Shown: positions 1-12,049, numbered from the stretch's first letter. The stretch is DNA of 64,000 nucleotides from Ancistrus triradiatus (GCA_025084515.1 JAJAGP010001675.1:105673-169672); one strand, 5' to 3'. The notes: generated by a model from the letters alone, not told the origin. Translations and numbers: made by a program.

Positions 1-1150
1 ATAGGTGTACTGACATAACATCTTTTTATGCGTCTTTATTTCTGCGGAGTGTAATAAATAATTAATCAAACACTTAATTTTTGAGATCTTACAAAATATG
101 AAATTGCACTTGTTCATCAGTAGAGGGCAGTCGTAGCTCTGCTTTTAGTTCTAGCTACACTCTCCAGTGAATTGCTGCGGAAATCTTTCTAAATTAAAGC
201 ATTTATCATTTAAGAGCAGTTTAATTGTGAGAACTTTGATGGCTCTGAAGCTGGTTTCAGCATGTTCCAGGAAAAATGTCCATAATTTATTTAGAAACAG
301 CATTATAATGCACAGCACGCAGCTTAGTCTGTCCCACAGCTACAAAGATAATGATTTGTTTTACAGCTTCGGTTTTGAGTTTGGCATGTTCTCCCCGTGC
401 GCTCTATGTTGGTGGCTCTCCCACTATTTTAGCTTTAGTACCAATATTCAGTGAACGTTTAAGCGAAGTACACTTTAAAGGACTACAATTATATAGTTGT
501 ATATTTTATGTAGTATGCATTAAACAGAGCTCTTTACATTTTTTTGGAAAAAAATCAACACACTATTTAGCATGTTCCGTGACGTTTCTAGTCCACGTAG
601 AAACTGGTGACATGACTTAAATTTGTGTTCTGATTGGTCAAACCCGAGCAAAACATTTCTGAACTGTCTAACAGTTTGTTTTTTAATTAAGTAGACGTTA
701 ATTTACGTTTATTTACGCTACCAAAGACTTTTTACCGTCTTTAGTAAACGTTTTTACTTATAATTGTAACCAACCGATGTATAATGTAATGAACTGCATT
801 AGCCGTTGTGCTTTCCGTTTGCTCTGTTTATTTACTTCCTGATCAAGAGCTAATCAGTAAATGTGTGAAAATGAGGGTCTGTATCACACGACTTTACTTA
901 AATTTACACAGCAGAACAGGACCTCTGTTCCACCCTGATGATTTTGTAAATTTATTAAAAATAAGAGAACTGAAATATGCCAATTACATAAGTAAACACC
1001 CTTCACTTTTTTCTTAATTAAAACACCTTTAGCAGCACTGAGGCGTTCTCTTAGTAATGATCCTACACGTTTGATCTTTTGATAGTTTCCCTGCTAAAAC
1101 AGCAAAGAAAAGTATATGTTATGTTTTGGACACCTGGTATGATGGTCAAT
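1..1150. other. AT-rich intergenic DNA without a recognised gene
   Basis: I see no exon with splice signals and no conserved protein here. The short open frames are of the kind expected by chance. A stretch near 378-425 resembles the 'gcatgttctccccgtg' module found in the fish LINE/SINE tails elsewhere in this window, so part of this interval is old repeat. Confidence 0.5.
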
Positions 1151-1179
1151 CAGCAAGACCATCAAGACCATTCGAGTTC

Positions 1180-1536
1180 TACAATTTTGTTCCTGGTGTC
1201 CTTCAACAGCACTTTCATCTTGGCCATGGTTGAGTTTGGAGTCTGACTGTTTGAGGCTGTGGACAGGTGTCTTTTATACAGACAGTTCTATGAGAGCCAG
1301 AAATCTTGCTTGTTTGTGGGTGACCAAATACTTATTTTCCACCATGATTTACCAATTTACATTCTTTAAAATCCAATGTAACACATGTTTTCCCCCCATT
1401 TCCTGGATATTTTTTTCTCATTTGTCTCTCATAGTTGAAGTGTAGCTATGATGAAAAATTACAGACCTCTCTCATCTTTCTAAGTAGGAGAACTTGCACA
1501 ATCAGTGGCTGACTAAATACTTTTTTGCCCCACTGT
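1180..1536 (-). mobile_element. Tc1-like transposon, right-end fragment
   Basis: This is about 350 bp matching the right end of the complete Tc1-like element at 53.9-55.3 kb. It includes the 'ttggccatggttg' block, the 'ggctgtggacaggtgtc' block and the terminal sequence that ends in 'ttttttgccccactgt'. Only this end remains, with no transposase. It stops where the next Tc1 element begins, so the second element either inserted into it or recombined with it. Confidence 0.8.
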
Positions 1537-3110
1537 GTGACCTAAAGCATCATCAGATTTTCACACAAGTCCTAAAAGTAGATAAAGAGAACCCAGTTAA
1601 ACAAATGAGAGAAAAATATTCACTTGGTCAATTATTTATTGAGGAAAATGATCCAATATTACATATTAGTGAGTGGCAAAAGTATGTGAACCTTTGCTTT
1701 GTCAGTATTCTGGTGTGCCCCCTGTGCAGCAAATAACTGCCTTCTAAAACGTTTTCCTGTAGCTATTGATCAGTACTGCACACCCAAAAACCCCGGCTCT
1801 CTTGGAGGCATTTAGCCCATTCCTCCGTACAGAAACAGCTTCAGCTCTGGGATTGTTGGTGGGTTTCCTCACATTAGCTGCTCACTTCCGGTCTTCCACA
1901 GCATTTCCATTGGATTAAGGTCAGGACTTTGAACTTGGCCATTCCAAAACATGAACTTTATTCTTCTTTAACCATTCTTTGGTAGAACGGCTCTTGTGTG
2001 CCTTAGGGTCGTTGTCTTTGCTGCATGACCCACCATCTCTGAGATTCAGTTCAATGGACAGATGTCCTGACATTTTCCTTTAGAATTCTCTGATATAATT
2101 CAGAATTCATTGTTCCATCAATGATGGCAAACCGTCCTGGGCCAGATGGCAGCAAAACAGGCCCCAAACCATGATACTACCACCACCATGTTTCACAGAT
2201 GGGATAAGGTTTCTTATGCGGAATACAGTGTTTCCTTTCTCCAAACATAATGCTTTTCTTTTAAACCAAAAAGTTTTATTTTGGTCTCATCGTCCACAAA
2301 AACATTCTTCCAATAGCCTTCTGGCTCGTCCACGTGATCTTTAGCAAACTGCAGACAAGCAGCAATGTTCTTTTTGGAGAGCAGTGGCTTTCTCCTTGCA
2401 GCCCTGCCATGCACACCATTGTTGTTCAGTGTTTTTCTGATGGGGGACTCTTGAACATTAACATTAGCCAATGGGAGAGAGGCCTTCAGTTGCTTAGAAG
2501 TTACCCTGGGGTCCTTTGTGACCTCGCCAACTATTACACGCCTTGCTCTTGGAGTGATCTTTGTTGGTCGGCCACTCCTGGGGAGGATAATAATGGTCTT
2601 CAATTTCCTCCATTTGTACATAATCTGTCGATTGGTGGAGTCCAAACCCTTTAGAGATGGTTCTGTAACCTTTTCCAGCCTGATGAGCATCAACAACTCT
2701 TTTTCTGAGCTCCTCAGAAGTCTCCTTTGTTTGTACCATGATACACTTCCACAAACACATGTTGTGAAGAGCAGACTTTGATAGATCCCTGTTCTTTATA
2801 TAAAACAGGGTGCCCACTCACACCTGACTTTCATCCCATTGATTGAAAACACCTGACTCTAGTTTCACCTTCAAAGTAACTGCTAATCCTAGAGGGTCAC
2901 ATACCTTTGCCACTCACTAATATGTAATATTGGATAATTTTCCTCAATGACTAAATGACTAAGTATAATATTTTTGTCTCATTTGTTTAACTGGGTTCTC
3001 TTTATCTACTTTTAGGACTTGAGTGAAAATCTGATGATGTTTTAGGTCATATTTATGCAGAAATGTAAAAAATTATAAAGGGTTCACATATACATATATA
3101 TAGCACCCTG
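1537..3110 (-). mobile_element. Tc1/mariner element with long inverted repeats, inactive
   Basis: The first about 165 bp (from 1537) and the segment 2885-3050 are inverted copies of each other, both starting 'tgacctaaa'. Long terminal inverted repeats of this size are the IR/DR arrangement of many fish Tc1 elements. The decayed transposase lies between them on the minus strand. The right end continues to about 3110 with an 'aaagggttcacat' motif, whereas the left end is cut at 1537, so the two ends are not symmetrical now. Confidence 0.85.
1880..2790 (-). pseudogene. Tc1-like transposase, decayed
   Basis: Read on the minus strand, the protein has an N-terminal helix-turn-helix region with the 'SGRPTKITPRARR' linker typical of Tc1 transposases. 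A DDE-type catalytic block follows, reading NVFVDDETKIKLFG, where the family usually has a tryptophan before the Asp-Glu. The first open part covers about 2696-2214. The N-terminal half is in another frame (2817-2494), and the part toward 1880 holds remnants of the second Asp and the 'NPME' region with stops. Several frameshifts make it non-functional. In Tc1 elements this protein cuts and pastes the element at TA sites. Confidence 0.85.
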
Positions 3111-4339
3111 TCTATGGTTCGTTCCTGCCTTACGCCCTGTACTTCTGGTTAGGACCTGGCTTCCTGTGGTGGTTTTACCCACTGAAAAACATCTATCTAT
3201 GCGCTTCATCTGACCACCAGCTTATCCCCTCCCAAACCCTTTTACACACATTGATCTGCAGGCTCATGCTCTCCATTACGTCATCTCTTCTCAAGAATTA
3301 AAAAAAGGTTTGCTGAATTAAATCTTATTATTGTGGACTGAATAAACTAATGAATCAGAAGGTTCCATAGAACAAATGCCTAAAGAATAAAAGTACAGTA
3401 GTTTCATTCCGTTTGGTTTTTGTGGTAAAATATATCTATAACATGAGGGAAAGCATAAAGCATGGGAGTCTGAAGCAACTATTGTTTTTTTTCATAATTA
3501 ATTTATAAAGAAGTTTGATTTAAAAAAAAAAATGTTACAATTTCAGCTGTAAAACAGAAACCTACACCACTTTTGCCACTATGGAAAAGGTAAAAGTTAA
3601 TGGGATGATTCACATATAGTAAACATGTATTATCTATCAGCACATTTATGAAATTATATTTATTTTAACAAGGTCAATAAACATGAATTAACCCCAAAAC
3701 CAGTATTATCCAGCCCTTAATCTTAATTATAAGCACTGCAGTTCAGACTGAAGCAGTACTGTGAATCAAAATCTCAAATGAAATGAAAGTTAAACTAAAC
3801 ATGTTTTATTCTCTCATAAAGACTCCAATTAACAACTACAAATCTAATTGTCTAAGCACCCGATACTGCTATACAGAATTACTAGGACCCTCACCCTTAG
3901 AAGAATGGGGTTCTCATCATTTTATATCTCAATATCTATTGTTAAATGCAACATTAAAATAGACCAGAGTTAAACAATTAAACTGAATCATCACCAACAA
4001 TATATTAGTCCCACTGAGTTAGAGATAATTACCTGAATTCATTAGATTAGAATTAACTGAGTTAGAGATAATTAACTGAATTCATTAGATTAGAATTAAC
4101 TGAGTTAGAGATAATGCTACACTGGAGGTTTAACTGTGAAAAAAAGTATTAGTGTTGGCAGCAATAAAAACAAAAAGCTAGTCATTATATGTCAGATTAA
4201 TATAATATATGCTATATAATAGAAGAGTATTCACCAGTTCATTCTAGGACACACACACCACACCCCCTACACACAGATAAACCATCACTGTATTCAACTG
4301 ATGGACATTTGCTCTTATTCTCTCACCTGCTACATAACA
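3111..4339. other. AT-rich intergenic region upstream of the Ig-domain gene
   Basis: No gene was recognised. The interval is AT-rich and includes one short tandem repeat (listed separately). The final 100-150 bases contain the presumed promoter and 5' UTR of the immunoglobulin-domain gene, but I see no convincing TATA box. Confidence 0.45.
4014..4117. repeat. Tandem repeat, about 45 bp unit, 2.3 copies
   Basis: The phrase 'gagttagagataatta' followed by 'ctgaattcattagattag' recurs in direct orientation about 45 bp apart, with a third partial copy. The copies are nearly identical, so the duplication is recent. Confidence 0.8.
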
Positions 4340-6166
4340 ATGGCTCAGTTTGTGCTACTGTTTCTCACTGAACTGGGTAAGTGTTTATAATGTTATTTAT
4401 TATTTTAGTAAATGGAGAAATTATTGAGGAGTGTGTTTGTTGCATAAACTTATCAATAATTAGCAATCATATTCCTGAGTGTCCTCAGTAAGATAAATTA
4501 AGACTGCAGCTACAATGATAAATATAATCATATAAATAAGTTTTTGGATATTACAGTTTTCTCTAAGCTAATCTCTTAAAGTTCTGTAAAGACTAGGAAT
4601 CAGTCCACAATATAACCAGTTATAAAAGAAATCAGATCCATTACTGATAGATCTATTTGAAATTTTATGGAGGAGCTGTTTGTTTGTTTGTTTGCTGGGT
4701 TGCAGGTTTGCTCTCAGAGACTCTGTGCTCTGTAACTTTGGTGGTTGATCCTGGACTGAACGTTACCCTGTGGTGCCAACATGACCTGGATCATGCAGGT
4801 TACATCTTCTGGTTTAAGAACACAACCATTTCAGTACCACATCTACTTGGGTGCAAGGAGTTTGCAGCATCTGGCCGAACACAGAATTGCTTTTTCTTAC
4901 CTGACAGTGAGAGAATATTAATGTCTGTTGATGGCAGGAACACGTCTCTGACCATAAGAGCTGTAGGTCTCTCTGATACCGGGTTCTATTACTGCAGCTT
5001 CTGTTATAGGGATGAAAAAGATAAATTTACTATTAGGAACTCGAGCTATTTACAGGTGAAAGGTACATTAGAGTCTTAGTTGAATTAAAATATTTGAGAT
5101 GGTAGGAATCCTACATATGTAATATAATATTTGTTTCAGAAGGAAATCAAATGCTTATTCAGAACCTGGACAGAGCAAAAGGTTTGTAATTTCTCTGAAA
5201 AATGAAACATCATGTCTGTGTCACATTCTTACAGATGTGTAGCTCCACTTTCTATCCAAATATAATGTGGATTTAAATGTTAAATGTGTTTATTTTATTC
5301 TTTAAGGTGCTGATGTGTTCTTCACGCTCAATGTAACGTTTAGCATTTATTCTTCTTCTCTGTATCCTGATCTTCATGTTCCTGAGCTACAGAAAGACAT
5401 GAGCACACAGGTAAAAACACGGATATTACACGAGGGGAACTGTTACTGTAAATGTTCTTTATAACAATAATACTAACAATAATAATATGTTAAATATATA
5501 ATGCTGAAAATACAGTGCATGAACAAAGTGGAAAGCTGAGTGAAATGTACTTTTTTGTTTCTGTTTATTAGCTTAGGCTTCTGGAGCAAATCATAAGGTA
5601 AATATGAAAGTATCATTAATAAACCACAATTATTGTAAGTCTAATTTAGAAAGGTTTAAAATGTGATGTTTTAAGCTTAAAAATAAGACTTATGGTGATT
5701 TGAGTGAGAAGTTTTAGTCTCTCTGTAATTCAATTTACTGCTGTTGATCCAATTTTCTCACCTTTAGTAATAATGTCAGGAGAGCAGGGACACGGAAACC
5801 ATGATAGACCTACATCTTATATTTTCTGTCAGAGAAATTATTAAAATTTAGTAAACTGTATCTGCTTTATATATTTTTCTATGATGTGACAGAGCTTCAT
5901 GTTGTAACTCTAGCATATTGTACAAAACATGAGACTGGCTGTGCAGATTAGAACGATCACTTACCATTTAATAACTTACATGTAAAATAGAGTAAAAATA
6001 AAGTAATAAAGAAAAGAAAATCTAAAGTTTTATAATCGCTGTGTCGTCTCTGTTGCAGGATGAGCATCGTGGGGAATTACACTGCTCTGCAGTTTTACAG
6101 TTTGTGACAAGAGAGCAGGATGAAATGACAGATCCATATGTCGTTTATTCTTCTGTCAGACAGTAG
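4340..6166 (+). CDS. Immunoglobulin V-set receptor with ITIM-like tail
   Basis: This is a spliced plus-strand gene. Exon 1 (4340-4376) encodes a short hydrophobic leader, MAQFVLLFLTEL, and ends at a GTAAGT donor. Exon 2 (4706-5062) encodes one V-set domain. It has a first Cys in LWCQH, a WFK tryptophan, a second Cys in the 'DTGFYYCSF' motif, and an extra pair of cysteines (LLGC, QNCFF). Exon 3 (5140-5181) encodes a short stalk. The exon at about 5308-5410 looks like the membrane exon, but the hydrophobic run (LLLCILIFMF) is one base out of frame with the V domain. Small exons follow near 5572-5599 and 5768-5803. The last exon (6059-6166) reads in one frame to DPYVVYSSVRQ and a stop. VVYSSV fits the inhibitory ITIM pattern (V/I/L/S-x-Y-x-x-V/I/L). 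It resembles fish NITR, DICP or CD300-like innate receptors; I cannot choose between them. The frameshift may mean a pseudogene or a soluble form. Confidence 0.7.
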
Positions 6167-6720
6167 CTTCATTACATAAGTACCTCTCATAATTTTTCTT
6201 CCTGAAAGCATTATTTGTCATGAGAGTTATTTTAATAAATGTTTTATTTTATTATTGGCTCAGAATTTTCCTATACCCTTTCCTCCATGGATTGTAGGTA
6301 CAAGTCTTAGCTCATTATCACAGTCCCTTTATTCCCTGAACATGCACTGGAATTTGTGTTGGCATGATCAGATCATCCCAGGTACAGACATTTTACTCAC
6401 TCGCTTGTTCTGATCAAAACAAGAGATAAACACAAAAGATTACAAACATGGTATGGAAAACACAGTTAGTGATTGGGGATTAATGACTAAATAAAGATAT
6501 TTAATGTTGGGATTTCTTACAATTTATTTTAAATCTATGAATAAATTAATGCTGTTTAACATCTTACTTTACTTTCCAAGACATAACATACTCTAAGCTG
6601 TGAATGTAGTTTGTGTTGTGTCTAGTTAATACATACATGCATCATAGATCATTGAAGAGGCAGGAACACCAGAACTATGGCTCATGATGAAGTTTTATGT
6701 CAAACTTGCTTGTATGTCCA
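6167..6720. other. Intergenic DNA downstream of the Ig-domain gene
   Basis: No gene was recognised. An 'aataaa' signal occurs about 70 bases after the stop codon (near 6234), so 6167-6255 may be 3' UTR. Confidence 0.4.
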
Positions 6721-6724
6721 AAAA

Positions 6725-6850
6725 TGGGTGACACAGTGGCTTGGTGGGTAGCACCCCTGCCTCACAGCAAGAAAGTCCTGGGTTCAATCCCAGGATGGAG
6801 TGATCTGGGTCAGTGTACCACACTAGGGCACAGTATGGAGTGATCACACT
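6725..6850 (+). mobile_element. tRNA-derived SINE-like repeat
   Basis: The segment has a box A-like 'tggtgggtagcac' followed about 35 bp later by a box B-like 'gggttcaatccc'. This is the head of tRNA-derived SINEs or SINE/LINE modules common in fish. Sequences of the same kind recur near 27.5, 52.9 and 61.2 kb. No tRNA gene is intended, because the acceptor stem does not pair. Confidence 0.6.
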
Positions 6851-7900
6851 AGTCAAATGAACTCGACACTGGGGGTCAAATCTGCTCGGGTATGGTATGG
6901 ATTACCGGTGAGGTCAAGGGAGACAGAGCCAGATTTACACACATATGAACCTCTATATGCTGGTAGGGTATATAGTGCACACACTGATATACTACAAAAA
7001 TATGCAATATGCAATCAGTTTGTACTAAGGTTTGTTTCCCGTAGATTAAACTATTCAAAGGTAAGTAAAATATCTGAGAACTTTTTCCATTACTGATAGG
7101 GTTTATACAATATTAAATTGTGTTTTTATCTAGGTGTACAAAGTAAACTGTTAGGACTATATAACCAGGTACACTAGTGTTTATAGTAAATAAGAAATAT
7201 GGCTGGAATGATGCTGACGTGTCCCGTTTTCATTTTGATCACTTTTTGAGCATAAGAGCATAGTGCACATATAGGCTCATGTATGTTTTTGTCCTTTATC
7301 CTGTTATATAAAGGCAGATACGCCCTCTGCAGGGCAAAACCTTTCTGAACTCTAATCTCAGTACAGAATAATTTACAGATGCAGCAAAGCAGCGCAGAAT
7401 CTAATGTAACTAACCTGTACTCTACCTTTCCCGGTGTAACCCATAGAATAACGTTTGTAGCTATTAACAACCAGGCATGAGCTTAATTTTATAAGTGCAC
7501 ATTTGGTTTATGATAAGACACTAAACCACTGTAAGACTTTACTAGTTCATTTAGGTATCTAAACCAATCCTGGAGGCTTGTTATAATTTCTATTGGTTAT
7601 AAAGCTACTCACCCTGTCTCCCTTTTCTCCCATTGGTTAGCAGAGATAAGGCGGGAAAAACGTTTCAACCTTATTGGTTCGTACAGGGGAGTGGGAAAAG
7701 TCATTCAGAGAGAGAAGGTTACAGTAGTTTTGTGATTTTTGTCCTCATACCCATTTAAGGTCAGAGTAAGACTTGCACTGTTGGGGGTAACCACCCTTTT
7801 ACAGATATAGTAAGTTGAACAGCTAGAGGAATTATAGTAGTTCTTAAGTTGGACTGCCAACCGCCATTAAACCAAACCAGAAGAAGATTATAGTAGCTCT
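6851..7900. other. No recognised gene; possible old repeat
   Basis: The interval contains a few short open frames on both strands without recognisable protein motifs. I cannot support a feature here. Confidence 0.4.
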
Positions 7901-7959
7901 GTTTTACCGGAATGGTTCTGTAAGGTTCTACACTAGTCTGCTTGGTTAATGTTACGGAG

Positions 7960-8260
7960 AGAGGAACTGCTGTGATGACCTACTCTGATAGTGCCACAAG
8001 TGACCCGGACAAAGCTTGTGATTCCTCTGAGCGCAACGAGGGAGCACCGTTATCCGGGTAGAGCCACAGGACAGCCTGTGGTTCCTCTGGCTGAGTGAGA
8101 CAACAGCTAAGGGTGTACTCTAGGCAATTCGAACCGCGCCCGGGCGCGTTTGGTGCCCAAGTGCGGTTCGTTTGGCTAGTGTGAGTGGTCCCAATCGCGC
8201 TGGGGCCTGATTCATGAATCGTACCGGGGCCGCTTGAAATAGGTGGTGATCCAATTTATT
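7960..8260. other. GC-rich stretch, probably 5' part of a retroelement
   Basis: Base composition changes sharply here to GC-rich sequence, including 'gaaccgcgcccgggcgcg' and a near-inverted 'gtgcggttcg'. It lies immediately upstream of the 130-bp tandem monomers and the CR1/L2-like ORF1, so it may be part of that element's 5' region or a separate insertion. I do not recognise a protein. Confidence 0.35.
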
Positions 8261-8289
8261 TGTTTATTAAAAACAGTTCGCTGGACTCC

Positions 8290-8835
8290 AGCATGGTACG
8301 TTTGTAGTGTGAGTGCACGCTTTCGTCATCACATACGCGCTCACACAGCACAGCACACTTCATTGTTGTACATATGAGATCGGGTAATAACATACTTCTG
8401 TGCCTTTCTTTGGATTCGTTTTGTTCGCGCTGACACACAGCCCTAATACGTCTAAAAAGCCCTAAATGTATTGATAATGCAGCCATTGTGTTCCAACTTC
8501 TTATGCTGCACATCCGACTTTCTGCTTATACAGGGCTTTTTTATTTCGCTATGTTCGCGCTGACACACAGCCCTAATACGCCTTATAATAATGTATTGAT
8601 AGTGCAGTTCAGTGTTCCGGCTTCTCATGCTGCACATCGGACTTTATGCTAATACTTATACATGACTTTTTTGTTTCTCTTTGTTCGCATTGACACAGAG
8701 TCCTAATACACCTTATAATAAGGTGCACTGATTATGCGACGCACTGTATTTCGGCTTATCGTGCTGTACAGCGGACTTCCTGCTTGTGTTTAATATGTGA
8801 TTTTTTTGTTTCTCTTTGTTCGTGCTAACACACAT
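8290..8835. repeat. Tandem repeat, about 130 bp monomers, 5' of LINE ORF1
   Basis: The phrase 'tgttcgcgctgacacacag' followed by 'ccctaatacg' recurs at about 8421, 8551 and 8681 (slightly diverged), with a last diverged copy at 8817. The period is 130-136 bp. Each unit also carries a 'tgctgcacatc' and an 'attgatatg/ataatgca' block. The position just upstream of the LINE ORF1 suggests 5'-UTR monomers. LINE 5' monomers can act as promoter units, but that role is inference here. Confidence 0.7.
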
Positions 8836-9353
8836 TGACTGCGAGGATCTGGCAACCCAGACCCATTTGCACCGATTGCACCACGACGCACGCGGTTTTG
8901 TAACTGTTTATTACCTTTGAACTATTTTAATTCCCGTTCACATCTGTATTGTATATAATCGTATATATAGTAGGTTTTTACAACATCTTAATAATCTTAA
9001 TCTTAATCTTCTTCGCGTACCGGCGGATTATATTTTTTGCCGCTAATCGTTATTTAGTAACTTTACAGGTATACCGGCTTGTGTTTGCAGTAATTAGCCA
9101 TTATCTAATTACCAGAGTTGCGTCTTCTTTTTCAGTAGTGTGTGTTTTTATAACTTTTTTACAGCCTTTGCCCACCTTCTTTTTTTCTGGGACTTTTTTT
9201 GTGACGTTTTGTATTAACTGTCCATCTACGCTTTAATCGAGCATTGAATTGGACCATCGGCTGCAGCTGAACCATATCTTCACTCGGCACCCCACAACAC
9301 CACTCAAAGCTAAGTACCTTTAATTCATTAATTGTACTAACATAGCTTCTGCT

Positions 9354-10320
9354 GTGCTTGTTCCCTGTGCTGAGTGTGGCATGTTTAGCTATTCTTCCTC
9401 CGTCATTAGTGTAAATTTTATTTGTGATAGGTGTAGGCTTGTAGCCAGTCTGACGGAGAAGATTGTAGTTTTAGAAGCGCGCATCCAGACATTAGAGAAG
9501 GCTAGCTCAGGTCCTAGCTTAGCAGATCTGGATGCCAAAGGTGAAGTTAGAGCCCCCACCCCCGCAGAGCCATCGCAGCAGGGCAAGTGGGTGACGGTTC
9601 GGCGACGTAGTCGTAAGGCTAGCCCACGAGAGCACCACTCTTTACCTGTTCACGTGTCCAACATGTTTGCCCTCCTCAGTGATGCACCCACTGAGCAGCC
9701 TGTTGAAAGAGCTCTGGTCATAGGTGACTCTATTTTACGACACGTGAAACTTGCTACCCCTTTAGTCACACCAGCAGCTAGAGTTCTCTGTATCCCCGGA
9801 GCCAGAGTGCCGGACATTGTAACGAGTCTTAGTGAACTCGAGAGCCGCAGATTTTCTAGGATAGTTATTCATGTAGGGGCTAATGATATACGCCTTCGTC
9901 AGTCAGAGGTTACTTAAGGCTAATGGTTTGTTTGGTGGGTTAGAGTGGCAAAGGCGAAAGTCCGATGCTGGTAGTGTGTGCTCTGGCCCCATCCCAATGC
10001 GGCGAGGTGGACCAAGCCTACAGCTGGTTATGGTTGCTGCTGAATTGCTGGCTGTCTCCAAGTGGTGCTCTGAAAAACAACGTGGGCTATATAGACAACT
10101 GGACAGCCTTTGAGGGTAAACCATGGCCTTTTTAGGATTGGATGGTGTCCATCCCACTCGGGGAGGGTGCTGCTTCTCATCTCTCCTGCAACATTGCCCA
10201 TAGTCTCATGGCCCGATTGGTTAGGGGGCTGACTATCCAGAGCCCGGGTCAGGCAGCAGACCAGACCGGCTTAAACTGTCTGCTGGTAGCCATTGCACCG
10301 TCACCCAGAAACCCAACCAT
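9354..10320 (+). pseudogene. CR1/L2-type LINE ORF1 with zinc finger and SGNH esterase domain
   Basis: The N terminus has two CxxC-type pairs (PCAEC and CDRC), resembling a small zinc-binding finger. A coiled-coil segment (SLTEKIVVLEARIQTLE) and a low-complexity basic linker follow. The C-terminal half is an SGNH/GDSL hydrolase: block I VIGDSIL near 9720, block III HVGANDIR near 9880, and block V LDGVHPT (the catalytic Asp and His) at 10141. Esterase-bearing ORF1 proteins are known from CR1-like and L2-like non-LTR retrotransposons. A stop at 9915 and further shifts separate block III from block V, so this copy is inactive. ORF2 follows. Confidence 0.8.
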
Positions 10321-10361
10321 GTTTTTGAAACTGTGTCTGTTCCCGCATCTGTCTAAACGTT

Positions 10362-10505
10362 GTAACGCTCTCAAAGTCTGTTTTTAATAACCTCATTAGT
10401 CTAAAAAACAAAATAGCTCCCAAGAAAAATGTCCTAAACGTAAACGCTCTCAAAAAGTCTGTTTTAATAACCTCATTAGTATAAACACAAATAGCTCCCA
10501 AAGAA
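10362..10505 (+). repeat. Imperfect tandem duplication of about 80 bp between LINE ORFs
   Basis: The phrase 'aacgctctcaaa' then 'gtctgttttaataacctc' and 'aaatagctccca' occurs at about 10362 and again at about 10443. The copies sit between the end of ORF1 and the start of the endonuclease ORF. Confidence 0.75.
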
Positions 10506-10509
10506 ATAA

Positions 10510-11576
10510 CAACCTTAGACTAAAGCTAGGATTACTTAACATTAGATCACCTACAAACAAAGCAGTGATTGTAAATGAAATAATCCCTGATAAACGCTTA
10601 CACGCTCTCTGTCTCACTGAAACTTGGATTAGACCTGATGAATATTTAGCCTTAAATGAAGCCTCACCTCCTGGATACAGTCATGCTAATCGCCCTCGTC
10701 CTAATGGTCGAGGGGGAGGCATAGCCACAATTTTTGACCAAGTGTTAGGTGTTACAACTAAATCCCAATACAAGGCTAATTCCTTTGAAATACTGATTCT
10801 TAATGTGACCAATCCATCGTTATGGAAGTCAAAACCACACTCTTTTCAGTTTATCACTATTTACCGCCCTCCTGGTCCCTATTCAGAATTTCTTCAGGAA
10901 TTTGCTAACTTTCTTTCCTGCATAGAACTGTCAACAGATAAGGCTTTAATTATAGGTGATTTCAATATTCACTTTGACAATGATCAGGATCCACTTAAAA
11001 TTGCTTTCGAGTCCATCTTAGAATCCATGGGTATCACTCAGAATGTGATGGGACCAACCCACCGCTGTAATCATACTTTAGATCTAATGTTAACATTTGG
11101 TATCAATATAGATAATCTTGATGCTTTCCCGCAAAGTGATTAGATTTCAGATCACTATCTTTTAGTATTTGAGCTATCTCTAATAAATAAAATTCTTCTG
11201 CCTCGTTATCACACCAAGCGCACTATCACATCTGCTACTCCAGCTGCGCTTATAAAAAACCTACCAGATTTGAAATTTTATACACCTACGGAGATCAATC
11301 ATCTTGAGTGTGTAAATGACCAATTAGAATGTGTGCTTCACTCAACCCTGGACACGATTGCTCTTGCTAGGGTCAAACGCATTAGGGAAAAAAGGCTAGC
11401 ACCATGGTATAATGACCACACCCGTACCTTAAAGCAAAAAACACGGCATCTAGAGCGCAAGTGGAGACATAGTAAATTGGAGGTGTTTAAGATTGCTTGG
11501 AGGGACAGCATGGCAGAGTATAAGCATGCCCTCACTAAAGCTAAAGCTGCATACTTCTCCTCAATCATAGAGAAAA
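10510..11576 (+). pseudogene. LINE ORF2, apurinic-like endonuclease domain (5' half)
   Basis: The frame reads through the endonuclease/exonuclease/phosphatase motifs of non-LTR retrotransposons in order: LGLLNIRS at the start, LCLTETW near 10610, the ITIYRPPG block near 10855, the catalytic IIGDFNIHF near 10960, the THRCNHTLDL block near 11055, and SDHYLLVFEL near 11145. One in-frame stop (11141-11143, after FPQSD) interrupts the endonuclease just before the SDH block. After the domain the protein continues into the linker (TLDTIALARVKRIR, APWYNDHTRTLKQK), which normally precedes reverse transcriptase. It breaks at 11576 where an LTR element is inserted. The enzyme would nick target DNA to prime reverse transcription. 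Confidence 0.85.
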
Positions 11577-12048
11577 TGTGACGCTGAGTGCGGGATGGAC
11601 AGGCGAGAAGCACGCAGGTTCTCAGAAGGGGTAATTTATTAACAAACACAACAACAGGCAGAGCCAGAAAACGGGTGAGGAACCAAAAGACTGAGAACGG
11701 GTGCGGAGCGAACGGTAGAAAACAGGTGCGGAACGAACGGGAGAAAACGGGTGTGTAACGAAAACCGAAAACGGGTGTGAAGTGCACTGACGAAAACAGG
11801 TGTGAAACAAAAGTGAACGCGGAAGAAAACAAACGAAGCGATACCTGGAACACAGGGCTAGGAAGCACAGGCGGAACCGTGGCAAGAACCGGACGGAATG
11901 ACGGAGACGACTAGGAGGGACGGACGGAACCGTGGAATGAATCGGACGGAACGACGGAGACGACTAGGAGGCACGGAGACCAACCTCGGCAGAGCAATAA
12001 TCCGCGAAAACAGTCTCTCGTGGACGCGCTTATGTAGGAAGCCCCACA
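11577..12048 (-). repeat. 3' LTR (minus orientation) of the repeat-bearing retroelement
   Basis: This copy matches 14254-14783 in order. It is slightly shorter because it has fewer copies of a short internal motif around 'acgggtgtgaa'. It is direct-oriented relative to the other copy. The terminal bases are TG and CA. Confidence 0.8.
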
Positions 12049-12049
12049 G

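Noticed and set aside
6725..6850. A functional tRNA gene
   Set aside because: Box A and box B motifs are present, but the stems do not pair and the same sequence is dispersed, so it is a SINE.
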